Assembly: GCF_014161445.1 (NCBI RefSeq)
Contig: NZ_JABBXA010000009.1
Coordinates: 124,001 to 188,000 of the forward strand
DNA length: 64,000 nucleotides
Direction: 5' to 3'
Source: Microbispora sp. H13382
Lineage (GTDB): Bacteria; Actinomycetota; Actinomycetes; Streptosporangiales; Streptosporangiaceae
The notes under the pieces are model-generated. The model worked only from the letters and a program-made list of their open reading frames with translations, was not told the origin of the DNA and ran no database searches. Positions 1 through 8,100 of this stretch are shown piece by piece. How positions within the stretch are numbered: position 1 is the first letter of the stretch; every line of letters starts with the position of its first letter. Both the position numbers and the translations under genes were made by a program.

Positions 1-539
1 CTGACGTGGGCCAGCAGGTCGTCCGGGTCCGTGGGGAGCCGGCGCAGCTTCGCGTCGTATTGCTGGGGGGACAGGTCGTCGTCGCCGGGATCCGGCGGCA
101 CGTCGCTGACGTGCATCCGGCCGTCCTCTCCGTAGCCGGCGGTCTGCTTCCCGTCGTAGCGGATCCAGCCTTCCTGCGTCGTGCCGGAATCGTCGTTGGC
201 CTGCTTGTCCAGCGTCCTGGTGTAGTGCCACTGGTCCGGCCTGGGGACGGCCCGCCGCGGCCGCGACTCGGCGACCTCGGCCGCCTGCCGCAGCACAGTC
301 GCGGAGTCGAGCCGTACGGTCGCCGGCCGCACGACGCCGCCGGGCTCGTGCGGCCGGGTCGCGATCACGACGGACGCGGCGCCGCCGAGGGCCCCGGCGA
401 GCAGCAGCCTGCGGCCGAACCGGGGGAGGTGCCAGGCGCGGACGCGGCGCAGCAGCCGCGCCCTGGCCGGGACCAGCCACTCGGGACCCGGGTCCGGCAC
501 CTCGGCGCGCATCTCACGGAGCAGTCGCAGGTCATCCAT
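1..539 (-). CDS. CU044_5270 family protein, N-terminal part (runs off the window)
   Basis: Reading from ATG at 539 the frame stays open to the window edge, giving about 179 residues; the stop lies outside. The start overlaps the sigma factor stop (532-534), so the two are translationally coupled. The N-terminus is charged and cytosolic (starts MDDLRLLREMRAEVPDPG), then a single hydrophobic segment near residues 45-62, then an extracellular-type part containing DQWHYTRTLDKQ. This matches my memory of the CU044_5270 family in Streptosporangiaceae, always paired with an ECF sigma factor. The topology suggests an anti-sigma-like or surface-sensing partner, which is inference. Its biochemical function is unknown. 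Confidence 0.7.
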   Translation of the reverse strand, partial: MDDLRLLREMRAEVPDPGPEWLVPARARLLRRVRAWHLPRFGRRLLLAGALGGAASVVIATRPHEPGGVVRPATVRLDSATVLRQAAEVAESRPRRAVPRPDQWHYTRTLDKQANDDSGTTQEGWIRYDGKQTAGYGEDGRMHVSDVPPDPGDDDLSPQQYDAKLRRLPTDPDDLLAHV

Positions 540-1131
540 GGAGAGGCTCCTCACTTGTCGCGCTGGGGTCGTCGCCGCCGAGCGCCGCGCGGGTCTTCGC
601 CCGCGCCCGGTGTAACCGCGATCGCACGGTCCCCACCGGTATGTCCAGGGCCCTGGCGACCTCCTCGTAGGTGAGGTCGGCCCACGCGACCAGCAGCAGC
701 ACGTCACGGTCGCCCGCCGACAGCCCGGCCAGCGCCTTCGCCAGGCCGCGCTGCGCGCTCTGCGCGGACACCCGCTGGTTCACGCGGTCGGCGTACGGCT
801 CGGCGACCTCGTCCACCCCCGTCCTCACCAGTGCCCGGTAGAACCGGATCTCGGTACGGCGGTGCCGTCCGATGAGGTTCGCGGCGATGCCGTACAGCCA
901 CGGGCGCGCGTCCGGCTGGGCCGGGTCGTAGCGCTCGCGCTTGCGGAAAGCGGCCAGGAACGTGTCGGAGACGACGTCGTCGGCGAGGGACGCGCCCAGG
1001 CGGCGGGCGACGTACCGGTGCAGAGCGGAGGCGTGCCGGTCGAACAGGTCCGCGAAGGCCTCGGGGTCGCGCCGGGACCGCTGGATCAGCTCGGCGTCGT
1101 CGACGCGATCGGGCGGTGCTTCGGGGATCAC
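532..1131 (-). CDS. ECF-type RNA polymerase sigma factor
   Basis: 199 residues from a GTG start at 1131 with GGAG about 8 nt upstream. Sigma-70 region 2 spans roughly residues 20-90 (DLFDRHASALHRYVARRL, then ARPWLYGIAANLIGRHRR) and region 4 roughly 125-185 (TYEEVARALDIPVGTVRSR). There is no region 1.1 or 3, which is diagnostic of extracytoplasmic-function sigma factors. It would direct RNA polymerase to a small regulon. The next gene starts inside its stop codon and encodes a single-pass membrane protein, the usual place for a regulator of sigma activity. Which signal and promoters are involved cannot be read from the sequence. Confidence 0.93.
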   Translation of the reverse strand: MIPEAPPDRVDDAELIQRSRRDPEAFADLFDRHASALHRYVARRLGASLADDVVSDTFLAAFRKRERYDPAQPDARPWLYGIAANLIGRHRRTEIRFYRALVRTGVDEVAEPYADRVNQRVSAQSAQRGLAKALAGLSAGDRDVLLLVAWADLTYEEVARALDIPVGTVRSRLHRARAKTRAALGGDDPSATSEEPLHG

Positions 1132-1223
1132 GTGGGGGCTCCATCCATCCGGCTACCCGCTTTCACCCGACGAAGGGAAAAGAGTTCGCGGACGGTTGAA
1201 AGCCTTTCCCGCGCGAAGGCCGG

Positions 1224-1658
1224 TTACGGGCGGTCGCTGAAACAGAGGCAGCCGCCGATCTGGGCCGCCATCTCCAACTGGTCGTAGAACAGCCGGTGAC
1301 TGAGAATCAGCCCTTCCTCCACCGTGGAGAAGCTGCACGAACGTACGAGGATGGGCCGCCCGGTCCCCTCGAGAACGTCCCCGCCGGGGACGAGAAGCGG
1401 CCCCTTGTGCGTGCCGCTGATCGTGAACTCCGCCGCCACGGTGTCTCCGAACATGGTCACCGACTGCGGCGTGATCACCATGTTGGGGTACGCCTCCATC
1501 CACTGGCCGTAGTAGGAGGCGATCTCCTCCCTGCTCTCGGCGATGCCGTCCGGGGCCACGAGAACGGCCCGCTCGTCGAAGCACTGCGCCAGGGCGTCGA
1601 GGTCATGGCGGTTGATGGCCTGTCTCAGCCTGTCCACGGCACGGAGCACTTCGGACAT
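1224..1658 (-). CDS. SnoaL-like / NTF2-fold family protein
   Basis: 144 residues. ATG at 1658 is preceded by GGGGAAGGG at a proper distance; an upstream ATG would add 20 residues without a better ribosome site. The sequence has the NTF2-like pattern of an N-terminal helix pair (LRQAINRHDLDALAQCF), a short strand with DERAVLVAPDG, the ESREEIASYYGQW helix, then beta strands. The fold covers polyketide cyclases, steroid isomerases and small scavenging enzymes, so no substrate can be assigned. It stands alone between the sigma factor and a 346-bp gap. Confidence 0.8.
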   Translation of the reverse strand: MSEVLRAVDRLRQAINRHDLDALAQCFDERAVLVAPDGIAESREEIASYYGQWMEAYPNMVITPQSVTMFGDTVAAEFTISGTHKGPLLVPGGDVLEGTGRPILVRSCSFSTVEEGLILSHRLFYDQLEMAAQIGGCLCFSDRP

Positions 1659-2004
1659 CGGACGTTCCCTTCCCCCGACGAGAGCGGCCGTATGATGCGC
1701 CCGCACCGTGACCGGCATGACAGCGTCCGGACATGGGCGGCATTTTCACGATAACTCAGGTCAAATGGCTCTTAGTGGACCGTGTGAGCCGGTGAGGGAT
1801 TCCTTCCGTGGTCCCTCTACCGGGGTCTGCTGCTCCCGTTCGCGGGAGTCCGGCCAGCCGGGCACGACCATCGGCAGCGGCTCGCCAGAGGATCAGCCGC
1901 CGGGCAGGGCACGGGCGTACGCCGACGTGACGGCCGGTGAAGCGGCGCCCGGGCGGCGGGCCCCCGCCTGCCCGGGACTGCGGGTAAATCCCATTGATCC
2001 GTGA
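1659..2004. other. 346-bp intergenic region between divergent genes
   Basis: No coding potential stands out on either strand. The part around 1740-1790 is clearly richer in A+T than its surroundings, as expected for the promoters of the two divergent genes. I could not place a convincing -35/-10 pair. Confidence 0.4.
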
Positions 2005-2746
2005 GTGGGCCGATGGTTTACGGTATGCGCCCGTGTCTTCCATCTGACCCACCTGGTCGGTCCCCACCCCGGCGCATCGAGTCAGCGGCTGGCCTGGCTG
2101 GCCTCCCGGTCCGACGGCGTACCCGCCGGATCGGCGTACCTGCGCCTGTCCACCGCCGCGGGACACGAGCATCTCGCCGAGCTCGACCTGCACGTCCACC
2201 CGGCCGAGCGCCGCGCCGGGGTGGGGTCGCGCCTGCTCGCCGCGGCCCTCGCGGAGCCGCATCCCGGATATCGGCTGGTCTCCTGGGAGGGCGTGGTCCC
2301 GGACGAACTGGCCGAGACCTTCGCCGCGTCCCGCCGCGCGATGGACGACATGCCGATGGACGGCCTCGACTACAGGCCGGCGCCCTGGGACGTCGCCCGG
2401 GTCCGGGCCGCCGCGGAGGCGATCGCGCGGCGCGGCGACCTTCTGCACACCGTCGCGGCCGTGGACGAGGCCGCCGGGACGATCGCGGGCTTCACCGAGC
2501 TGGTGGTCCCCGGTGACGAGGGGCGACGGGCAGCACTACGGCACCGGCGTCCTTCCCGAGCACCGCGGGCACGGCCTCGGCCGCTGGATGGAGGCCGAGA
2601 CGATCAGGCTGGTCCGGGAACGCCACCCGGACCTCGGAGGGCTGCTCGCCGACACCGCCGACGGCAACACCTACATGCGCGGCATCAACGACGCACTCGG
2701 CTACGTGCCGACGCACCGGACCGTCCACTACCGGTTCGACCTCTAG
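2005..2746 (+). pseudogene. GNAT-family N-acetyltransferase (tandem GNAT), frameshifted
   Basis: Two overlapping reading frames together make one protein of about 246 residues. The first runs from GTG 2005 and reads through LVVPGDE. The second continues with GDGQHYGTGVLPEHRGHGLG to a stop at 2744-2746. Removing one G from the GGGG run at 2520-2523 joins them exactly, giving GDE then GDGQHYG. Both halves carry acetyl-CoA binding loops (ERRAGVGSRLL near residue 75, EHRGHGLGRWM near residue 188), typical of tandem-GNAT acetyltransferases. Either the gene is inactivated by a one-base insertion or the run is a sequencing error. The substrate is unknown. Confidence 0.75.
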
Positions 2747-2794
2747 TGCCCTCCCGCCGACCTTTGCCCCGGGCAAACTTCGGCGGTCGCGGCA

Positions 2795-3319
2795 CTAGCC
2801 ACTCGTGAAGCCGTGCCCGAGCGGCGGGCCCAGCCGCAGCTGGAGAGCCGGGTAGCGGGGCGCGTCGAAGCCGAGGGACTGGTACAGCTCGATGCCGTAC
2901 GCCGTGGCGTTGAGGTCGATCGTCCGGACCTCGGTCTCGGTGCGGTACCAGCCGAGCAGCGCGTCGAGGCAGGCCCGCGCGAGGCCGAGGCGGCGGCGGC
3001 GCCGGTCGGTGCAGATGTTGAAGACGTGGCCGTGCAGGCCGCTCGGGTTCGTGGGCCCCGGCGCGTGGGGGTCACAGGTGCCCGCCGCACAGCTCACGAC
3101 CCCGAGCTCCGGGTCGTCCACCACGAACGCGGCGAAGTCCCCCGGATCGCGCAGCCGCCGCCCGAACCACTCCACGGCCGCCGCCCGCCAGGGCGCGCTC
3201 TCGTCCCCGGTGTCCGCGCCCATGTCCTCCAGCATCACGGCGCGCAGGCGGACGAGGGCCGCGGCGTCCGCCGTTCCCGCCCGGCGGACCATCCTCCCCG
3301 AGATCGTCATGGTGCCCAT
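2795..3319 (-). CDS. GNAT-family N-acetyltransferase
   Basis: About 174 residues from ATG 3319, or 171 from the second ATG at 3310. It begins with a GNAT first strand (MVRRAGTADAAALVRLRAV) and has the acetyl-CoA binding loop RRRRRLGLARACLDALLGWY near residues 106-125, followed by the typical late region NATAYGIELYQSLGF. It transfers an acetyl group from acetyl-CoA to an unknown amine. It lies 14 nt downstream of a SnoaL-like gene on the same strand and is probably co-transcribed from the promoter near 3817-3846. A much longer frame reading upstream overlaps that gene and is a shadow. Confidence 0.85.
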   Translation of the reverse strand: MGTMTISGRMVRRAGTADAAALVRLRAVMLEDMGADTGDESAPWRAAAVEWFGRRLRDPGDFAAFVVDDPELGVVSCAAGTCDPHAPGPTNPSGLHGHVFNICTDRRRRRLGLARACLDALLGWYRTETEVRTIDLNATAYGIELYQSLGFDAPRYPALQLRLGPPLGHGFTSG

Positions 3320-3333
3320 TGTGGCCCGGTGGC

Positions 3334-3777
3334 TCAGCCGGCGCCTTCCGCGGCGGCCGCGACGTCCCGCAGCCGGCCCATCGCGTGGTAGGTGCCGAAC
3401 ACGTCCATGTAGTCGCGCGTCTCCACGATCTCGCCGTTCCGTACGCGCAGGGTCAGCAGGCCGGTGGCACGGAAGGGCCGGCCGTCGGGTTCGACGCTGC
3501 CTGTGCCCTCCCACTCCCCGGTGACGACCTCGGGATCGGCCGCCTCGTGCACGACGACGTCGTGGATCTCGGCGAGCCGTACGGGGCTCGCGCCCCACGT
3601 CGCCCGGTAGAGGGCGCGGATCTCCTCGCGGCCCTCCAGACGCGCGGGGAACAGCGGCACGCGGAACGGGAACGTGTGGACGGCGTCGGCGGCGTAGAGA
3701 CCGGCGAGGTCGTCGGCCGACCTGTCGACCATCGCCCGGTGATAGCGGGCCAGCACCTCGCGTGGGGTGAGCGGCAT
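3334..3777 (-). CDS. SnoaL-like / NTF2-fold protein
   Basis: 147 residues from ATG 3777, which has TTGGAG about 8 nt upstream; a GTG six codons earlier is the alternative. NTF2-fold features are LARYHRAMVDRSADDLAGLY, a strand pair around FPARLEGREEIRALY, and the late strand NGEIVETRDYMDVFGTY typical of SnoaL_2 proteins. No catalytic role is assignable. It is divergent from a TetR regulator and its promoter holds repeated TCAAC/GTTGA half-sites, so TetR control is likely. Confidence 0.85.
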   Translation of the reverse strand: MPLTPREVLARYHRAMVDRSADDLAGLYAADAVHTFPFRVPLFPARLEGREEIRALYRATWGASPVRLAEIHDVVVHEAADPEVVTGEWEGTGSVEPDGRPFRATGLLTLRVRNGEIVETRDYMDVFGTYHAMGRLRDVAAAAEGAG

Positions 3778-3795
3778 CGGGTGACTCCAATTCAC

Positions 3796-3847
3796 TCAAC
3801 GGCTGTTGACTCAACGACTGTAGAGCGAACGGCCCGGCATGGTCAAC
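3796..3847. promoter_or_regulatory. Divergent promoter region with TCAAC/GTTGA operator half-sites
   Basis: On the minus strand, TTGACC (3846-3841) and TACAGT (3822-3817) with an 18-nt spacer form a good promoter for the SnoaL-like gene. Downstream of it, TCAAC (3796-3800), GTTGA (3805-3809) and TCAAC (3811-3815) form two overlapping palindromes, and another TCAAC lies at 3843-3847 over the -35. This is what a TetR-family operator often looks like. Binding by the adjacent regulator is inferred. Confidence 0.55.
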
Positions 3848-3864
3848 GCCGGTAGAGTCGTCGT

Positions 3865-4419
3865 GTGGAGGGGACGCCGACGAGCCGGGCCGAGCGCCGG
3901 CGCCGCACGGAGGAGCGCATCCTGTCGGCCGCGCGGGCGATCTTCGCCGAGCGCGGCTTCCAGCGCACGACGATCCGGGCCGTGGCGGCGGCGGCGGAGG
4001 TCGACCCCGCCCTGGTCATGCAGTACTTCGGGTCGAAGCAGGACCTGTTCGACCAGGCCGTGCGGATCCCGTCGATCCCGCCGCTGGACGGCGAACTGGA
4101 GCCGGTCGAGGAACTGCTGGGCAGGATCGGCATGAAGATGGGGCCGCTGCCCGAGGCGACGCTGGCGATGATGCGCTCCATGCTCACCCACCCCGACGCC
4201 GCCGAGGAGGTGCGCGGCAAGCTCGACGGCCAGGTGGCGCATCTCGCGGACGCGATCGGGACGGGCGACGCGGAACTGCGGGCCGCCCTGATGGTCAGCA
4301 CGATGCTGGGCGTGACGATCGCCCACCAGCTGCTCGGCCTCACCGCTCTGCGCGGCGCGTCGCCCGAACGGATCGCCGAGGCCCTGCGCCCGTCCCTGCG
4401 CGCCCTCGCCGACGGCTGA
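3865..4419 (+). CDS. TetR/AcrR-family transcriptional regulator
   Basis: 184 residues. The N-terminal helix-turn-helix domain is clear: RTEERILSAARAIFAERGF, then TTIRAVAAAAEVDPALVMQYF (split here by the recognition helix) and SKQDLF, at about residues 14-65. The rest is a helical ligand domain with no recognisable specificity. The start is GTG 3865, about 7 nt after a TAGAGT -10 element (3853-3858), which implies a leaderless or nearly leaderless transcript. It is divergent from the SnoaL-like/GNAT pair and probably represses it. Confidence 0.92.
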   Translation: MEGTPTSRAERRRRTEERILSAARAIFAERGFQRTTIRAVAAAAEVDPALVMQYFGSKQDLFDQAVRIPSIPPLDGELEPVEELLGRIGMKMGPLPEATLAMMRSMLTHPDAAEEVRGKLDGQVAHLADAIGTGDAELRAALMVSTMLGVTIAHQLLGLTALRGASPERIAEALRPSLRALADG

Positions 4420-4433
4420 GCAGGCCCGTACGG

Positions 4434-4787
4434 CTACGCCTCGCGGGCGTCGAGAAGCTCCTCCCAGTGTTCCTCGGCCCACGCGCACATGGTGTTCAAC
4501 GGTTCGATCAGGCTCCGGCCGAGTGGCGTCAGCGCGTACTCGACCCGCTGGACGGCCCCGGGGTAGGCCGTGCGCAGGACGAAGCCGTCGCGTTCGAGGG
4601 CGCGCAGCGACTGGGTGAGCACCTTGGCCGAGATGCCGCGCAGGGGGACGCGCAGTTCGGAGAAGCGCCGGGGCCCATGCTCCAGGCAGCGAATGATCAT
4701 GCCCGACCACTTGTCGCCGAGCCGGATGGGCATCAGGCCGGACGGGCAGAGCGGATCGAACATGTCCGGGTCGAGAGGTTCGGTCAC
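4434..4787 (-). CDS. HxlR-family transcriptional regulator
   Basis: 117 residues from GTG 4787. It shows the HxlR winged-helix signature: CPSGLMPIRLGDKWSGMII, the FSELRVPLRGISAKVLTQSL recognition helix, RALERDGFVLRTAY, and VEYALTPLGRSLIEPL. The family responds to redox or electrophile stress in characterised cases, often through the N-terminal cysteine, which is present here. A TAGCGT hexamer (4800-4795, minus strand) ends about 8 nt before the GTG, suggesting a leaderless transcript. It is divergent from an NmrA-like gene, a common HxlR arrangement. Confidence 0.9.
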   Translation of the reverse strand: MTEPLDPDMFDPLCPSGLMPIRLGDKWSGMIIRCLEHGPRRFSELRVPLRGISAKVLTQSLRALERDGFVLRTAYPGAVQRVEYALTPLGRSLIEPLNTMCAWAEEHWEELLDAREA

Positions 4788-4887
4788 GGCGATCACGCTA
4801 ACCGGTGACCCGGAGGTAACCGCCCATCCGGATACCGTCCGCTGCTGTGACCGGCCGTGGGGCCGGTCCCCGCGGAGAGGGGCGGAC

Positions 4888-5535
4888 GTGAGCGCGATCG
4901 TGGTGTTCGGAGCGGGCGGCAGGGCGGGCCGCGCGGTGGTGCGGGAGGCCCGCGACCGCGGGCATCGGGTGACGGCGGTCGTGCGCGACCCGGCCGCGTA
5001 CGCCGACCGGGAGGGGCGACCGAGCCTGGAGGCGGACGACGTCGTCGCGGGCGACGTCACGGACGCGGACGCGATCGCCCGGGTCGCGGCGGGGCACCAG
5101 GCGGCGGTCAACGCCGCCGCCGATCTGGCCGCCCCGCCGATGGAGTTCTTCCCGGCGGCGGCCCGTGCGCTGCTCGGCGGGCTGGAACGGGCCGGCGTCC
5201 GGCGGCTGATCGCGGTCGGCCTGGCCACCGGGCTGCGGACCGCCGCGGGCACGCTGCTCATGGACACGCCGGGCTACCCGCAGGAGTACCGCGAGTTCTA
5301 CCTCGGTCACGAGGCGGGCGACGCCGTCCTGCGTGAGGCGGTCACCCCGGTGGACTGGCTGGTGATCAGCCCGTCCGGCGACTTCGACCACGACGGGGTC
5401 CGCACCGGCGGGTACCGCGTCGCGCCGGGCGACGCCGGGAGCCGGATCTCCTACCCCGATCTCGCGGTCGCCGTGCTGGACGAGGCGGAGCGGCCGCGGC
5501 ATCACCGCGTCCACCTCGGCGTCGAGCGGGCCTGA
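4888..5535 (+). CDS. NAD(P)-binding NmrA-like / SDR-family protein
   Basis: 215 residues from GTG 4888, with GGAGAGGGGCGGA immediately upstream. The dinucleotide-binding loop is at the extreme N-terminus (VVFGAGGRAGRAVVREA), followed by an acidic strand end (GDVTDADAI) and the core of atypical short-chain dehydrogenases (RLIAVGLATGL, VDWLVISPSG). It has no YxxxK catalytic pair, so it may be a redox-sensing or reductase-like NmrA protein rather than a classical dehydrogenase. It is probably controlled by the divergent HxlR regulator. Confidence 0.85.
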   Translation: MSAIVVFGAGGRAGRAVVREARDRGHRVTAVVRDPAAYADREGRPSLEADDVVAGDVTDADAIARVAAGHQAAVNAAADLAAPPMEFFPAAARALLGGLERAGVRRLIAVGLATGLRTAAGTLLMDTPGYPQEYREFYLGHEAGDAVLREAVTPVDWLVISPSGDFDHDGVRTGGYRVAPGDAGSRISYPDLAVAVLDEAERPRHHRVHLGVERA

Positions 5536-5598
5536 TCACCGCGATATCGGCGTGACGGGGTGTGATTAGAGCGACCGGCGGCGGGCAGTGCGGCTTCC

Positions 5599-6414
5599 AT
5601 GGTCATCTCGGCTTCCCCCGGCGCTCGGCGAAGCGAGCACGGGCTCTGCTCCGCCTGCGTCCGTGAGTTGTTCGACCGGGCCGGCCGCCGGTACATGTAC
5701 CCGCTCGTCTGCTGCGACGACTGCCGGCCGCCGGCCGGAGTGACGCCCTCCGCCGTCCTGTGCGCGGACTGCGGACGGGAGTGCCGCGGGCCGGACGCCC
5801 GTAGGTCCGTGTCCGCCGCGACGGGCTGCACGGCCTGCGGCCCCGGCCTCCGCTGGGAGGGGATCACGGGTCCCGACGCCCTGGCGGCGGCCGTCGCGGC
5901 GATCGGAGCCGGGGGAGTGGCCGGCCTGCACGACCTGTTCGCCGACCAGGTCGTCTGCGACGCCAGGTCGGAGCAGGCGCTGGCGCGTATGGACGGCGCG
6001 TCGGGACGGGTCCGCGTGCTGGTCCGGAACGTCTCGACGGCCAGGGAGGTGGCGAACCTGTCCCCGCCCGACATCCGCGCGCTGGTCGAGCGGACCGAGC
6101 CCGCCACGCTGGTGCGGCTGCGCGAGCCGGTGCTCCCCCGGGCCGTACGGCGCGCGACGCCCGACGTCGACCTGTTCCTGCCGCGCACTCCGCTGCAGTA
6201 TCTGCTCACCGCGCACGTGGACGGCCCACTGGCCGTGTGGGACCGGCCGGGCGAGCGGGCGGACGAATGGCCGTGCGACGGGACGCTGACCGTGAGCGGG
6301 CTGGCGCGTGCGGGACGTCAGAGCCGGATGGCGGGGTTGCCCGCCCACCTGGCGCTGGGCGGCGCCTCCCCCGTCATCCTCAGCAAGGAGCCGTCGCCCA
6401 TCAGCACTCCGTAG
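5599..6414 (+). CDS. Orphan HypF-like zinc-finger plus YrdC-like domain protein
   Basis: 271 residues. The first 80 residues carry four CxxC pairs, C17/C20, C39/C42, C55/C58 and C77/C80, with 18 residues between C20 and C39 and again between C58 and C77. That is the spacing of the HypF double zinc finger. GCTACGPGLRWEG also matches HypF. Residues about 88-265 resemble the YrdC/Sua5 domain (LFADQVVCDARSEQALAR, LFLPRTPLQYLLT), but the basic RRP-K motif expected for nucleotide binding is replaced by SGRVRVLVRN. The acylphosphatase and Kae1-like domains of a full HypF (about 750 residues) are absent, and no hydrogenase gene is near. Function is unknown; a degenerate paralog is likely. Confidence 0.7.
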   Translation: MVISASPGARRSEHGLCSACVRELFDRAGRRYMYPLVCCDDCRPPAGVTPSAVLCADCGRECRGPDARRSVSAATGCTACGPGLRWEGITGPDALAAAVAAIGAGGVAGLHDLFADQVVCDARSEQALARMDGASGRVRVLVRNVSTAREVANLSPPDIRALVERTEPATLVRLREPVLPRAVRRATPDVDLFLPRTPLQYLLTAHVDGPLAVWDRPGERADEWPCDGTLTVSGLARAGRQSRMAGLPAHLALGGASPVILSKEPSPISTP

Positions 6415-6516
6415 CGCGCGGAGGGCCGCGCGGCGGTCGATCCCTTCCCCGTACGGCGGCGCGGCTCGTCCGAGGAGTCACTGTCGCGCCGGTGGAAACA
6501 CGTTTACGATCGACGG

Positions 6517-8100
6517 ATGCGTGATCGTCTTCAGCACGACCGCAATCGACCGAGCGTAGCCGGGCCCGGGGCGCAGGCGGCCTGGCTCGGCCATCCGGTG
6601 ACCGTGGCGGCGATCGGTGTGCTGATCGTCAACGACCGCGTGCTGAAACTCGCGTGGCCGGGTGTGGTCACCGGCAAGCTCAGCGATGTCGCCGGCATGC
6701 TCGTCGCGCCCCCGCTGCTCGCCCTGCTCGTGGCGTACGCGGCCCGGGCCGCGCGCCGCGTCCCGCCGGGCGGCCGTACGGCGGCGGGGGCGATCGCGCT
6801 GACCGGGGTGTTGTTCGCCTGGATGAAGACGACCGGGAGCGGCGCGGAGGCGGCGACCCGGGCGTGGGCGATGCTCGTGCCGTCCTCGCGGGTGGTGGCC
6901 GACCCCACGGACCTGCTCGCGCTTCCTGTCCTCGCGGTCGCGTGGCTGGTGTGGCGGCGCGCGGCCCGGGCCGGGCGCCGGGACGTCTCCCGGGCCCGCG
7001 TGCTGGTGGTGCTGCCCGCCGCGGTCTTCGCCGTGACGGCGACCAGCGCGGTGCCCGCCTCGCCGTCCGCCCGGGCCGTCGAGGTGCGGGACGGGGAGAT
7101 CGTGGTCGTGGTGCCGGACTGGTTCATGATCGCCAGCGGGGACGGCGGGAGGTCGTGGCACGAGTGGAAGGGCTCGCCGGCTCTTTCCGCGTCTCCGTCC
7201 GCGTCCGCGTCTCCGTCCGCGTCTCCGTCCGCGTCCGCGTCTCCGTCCCCGTCCTGGTCTCCGGCGACCCGGGCGTGCGTGCCCGCTGACCCGGGGCGGT
7301 GTTACCGGGTCACACCGGGTCGGCTCAGGGTCGAGCAGACCACGGACGGGGGAGCGACCTGGACGGTCGCCTGGGAGATCTCCAGAGGCAGACAGGGCTG
7401 GCTCGACCGGGTCTACGAGAATCCCGATTCCCTGGGCGAGCCCAGCGGCCCGGCCGTCTCCCTGGCCGTCGCCGTCCAGGAGGTGCCCGGCGGCCACGTC
7501 GTCGCCGTGGCGAACGGGACCGACGGGGTCGCCCTGCGCGAGGTGTCGGGACGGTGGCGGCGGCTGGGCTTCCCGGAGCACAACCCCGAAGGGGCTCCGC
7601 TGTCGGAGAGCGCCCCGGCTCCCCTCACGTCCCCCGGGAAGCGGATCGGCCCCGAACTGGAGGTCGCCGTCCTCGTGGCGCTCGCGGCGCTGCTGGCGGC
7701 CCTCGGCACGACGGCGGGGGCACGCAGGTGGCCGGTCTGGTTCGGGATCTGCGCCGCGCTCCTGTGGACGAGCGTCCTGCTGGTCGTGACGGCGGACGGG
7801 ATTGAGGACTACATGTCCCTGCTGCTCGCCGCGCCGATGTTCGTCGCCGGCATGGCCGGTGTGCTCACGGTCTGGCTGCGATGGCGGCCGAGGGGGACCC
7901 GTCTCCTGCTCGCGGCGCCCGCCGCGTTCGCCGCCGTCTTCCTGCCGTTCCTGGGCTGGAGCGCGGGCCTGCCCGACGACTACGGCGTCGCGGTGCTGCT
8001 CGCGGTCCTGCTCTGCGCGGTGGTCCTGGTCGTCGCCGTACGCGCCGCCGTACGGGAGCGGACGCGCAGCCGGAGGGAACAGGCCGCGGTCGCACGATGA
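6517..8100 (+). CDS. Multi-pass membrane protein with two Asp-box motifs and a Ser/Ala/Pro linker
   Basis: 527 residues. Hydrophobic segments cluster at residues 25-150 and 160-180, and again at about 385-510. Between them is an extracytoplasmic domain of roughly 200 residues. That domain has two Asp-box (BNR-type) motifs, SGDGGRSW at 207-214 and TTDGGATW at 275-282, separated by a low-complexity SASPSAS run (about 223-249) encoded by repeats of gcgtctccgtcc. Asp-boxes mark beta-propeller blades in sialidases and sortilin-like proteins, but two alone would not make a propeller. A TACGAT -10 (6504-6509) close to the ATG suggests a leaderless start. Function unknown. Confidence 0.75.
   Translation: MRDRLQHDRNRPSVAGPGAQAAWLGHPVTVAAIGVLIVNDRVLKLAWPGVVTGKLSDVAGMLVAPPLLALLVAYAARAARRVPPGGRTAAGAIALTGVLFAWMKTTGSGAEAATRAWAMLVPSSRVVADPTDLLALPVLAVAWLVWRRAARAGRRDVSRARVLVVLPAAVFAVTATSAVPASPSARAVEVRDGEIVVVVPDWFMIASGDGGRSWHEWKGSPALSASPSASASPSASPSASASPSPSWSPATRACVPADPGRCYRVTPGRLRVEQTTDGGATWTVAWEISRGRQGWLDRVYENPDSLGEPSGPAVSLAVAVQEVPGGHVVAVANGTDGVALREVSGRWRRLGFPEHNPEGAPLSESAPAPLTSPGKRIGPELEVAVLVALAALLAALGTTAGARRWPVWFGICAALLWTSVLLVVTADGIEDYMSLLLAAPMFVAGMAGVLTVWLRWRPRGTRLLLAAPAAFAAVFLPFLGWSAGLPDDYGVAVLLAVLLCAVVLVVAVRAAVRERTRSRREQAAVAR
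7189..7259 (+). repeat. In-frame short tandem repeat (gcgtctccgtcc units)
   Basis: About 70 bp of imperfect gcgtcc/gcgtctccgtcc units inside the membrane protein gene, encoding alternating Ser-Ala-Ser-Pro. All unit changes are multiples of three, so slippage would change linker length without a frameshift. Confidence 0.75.
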
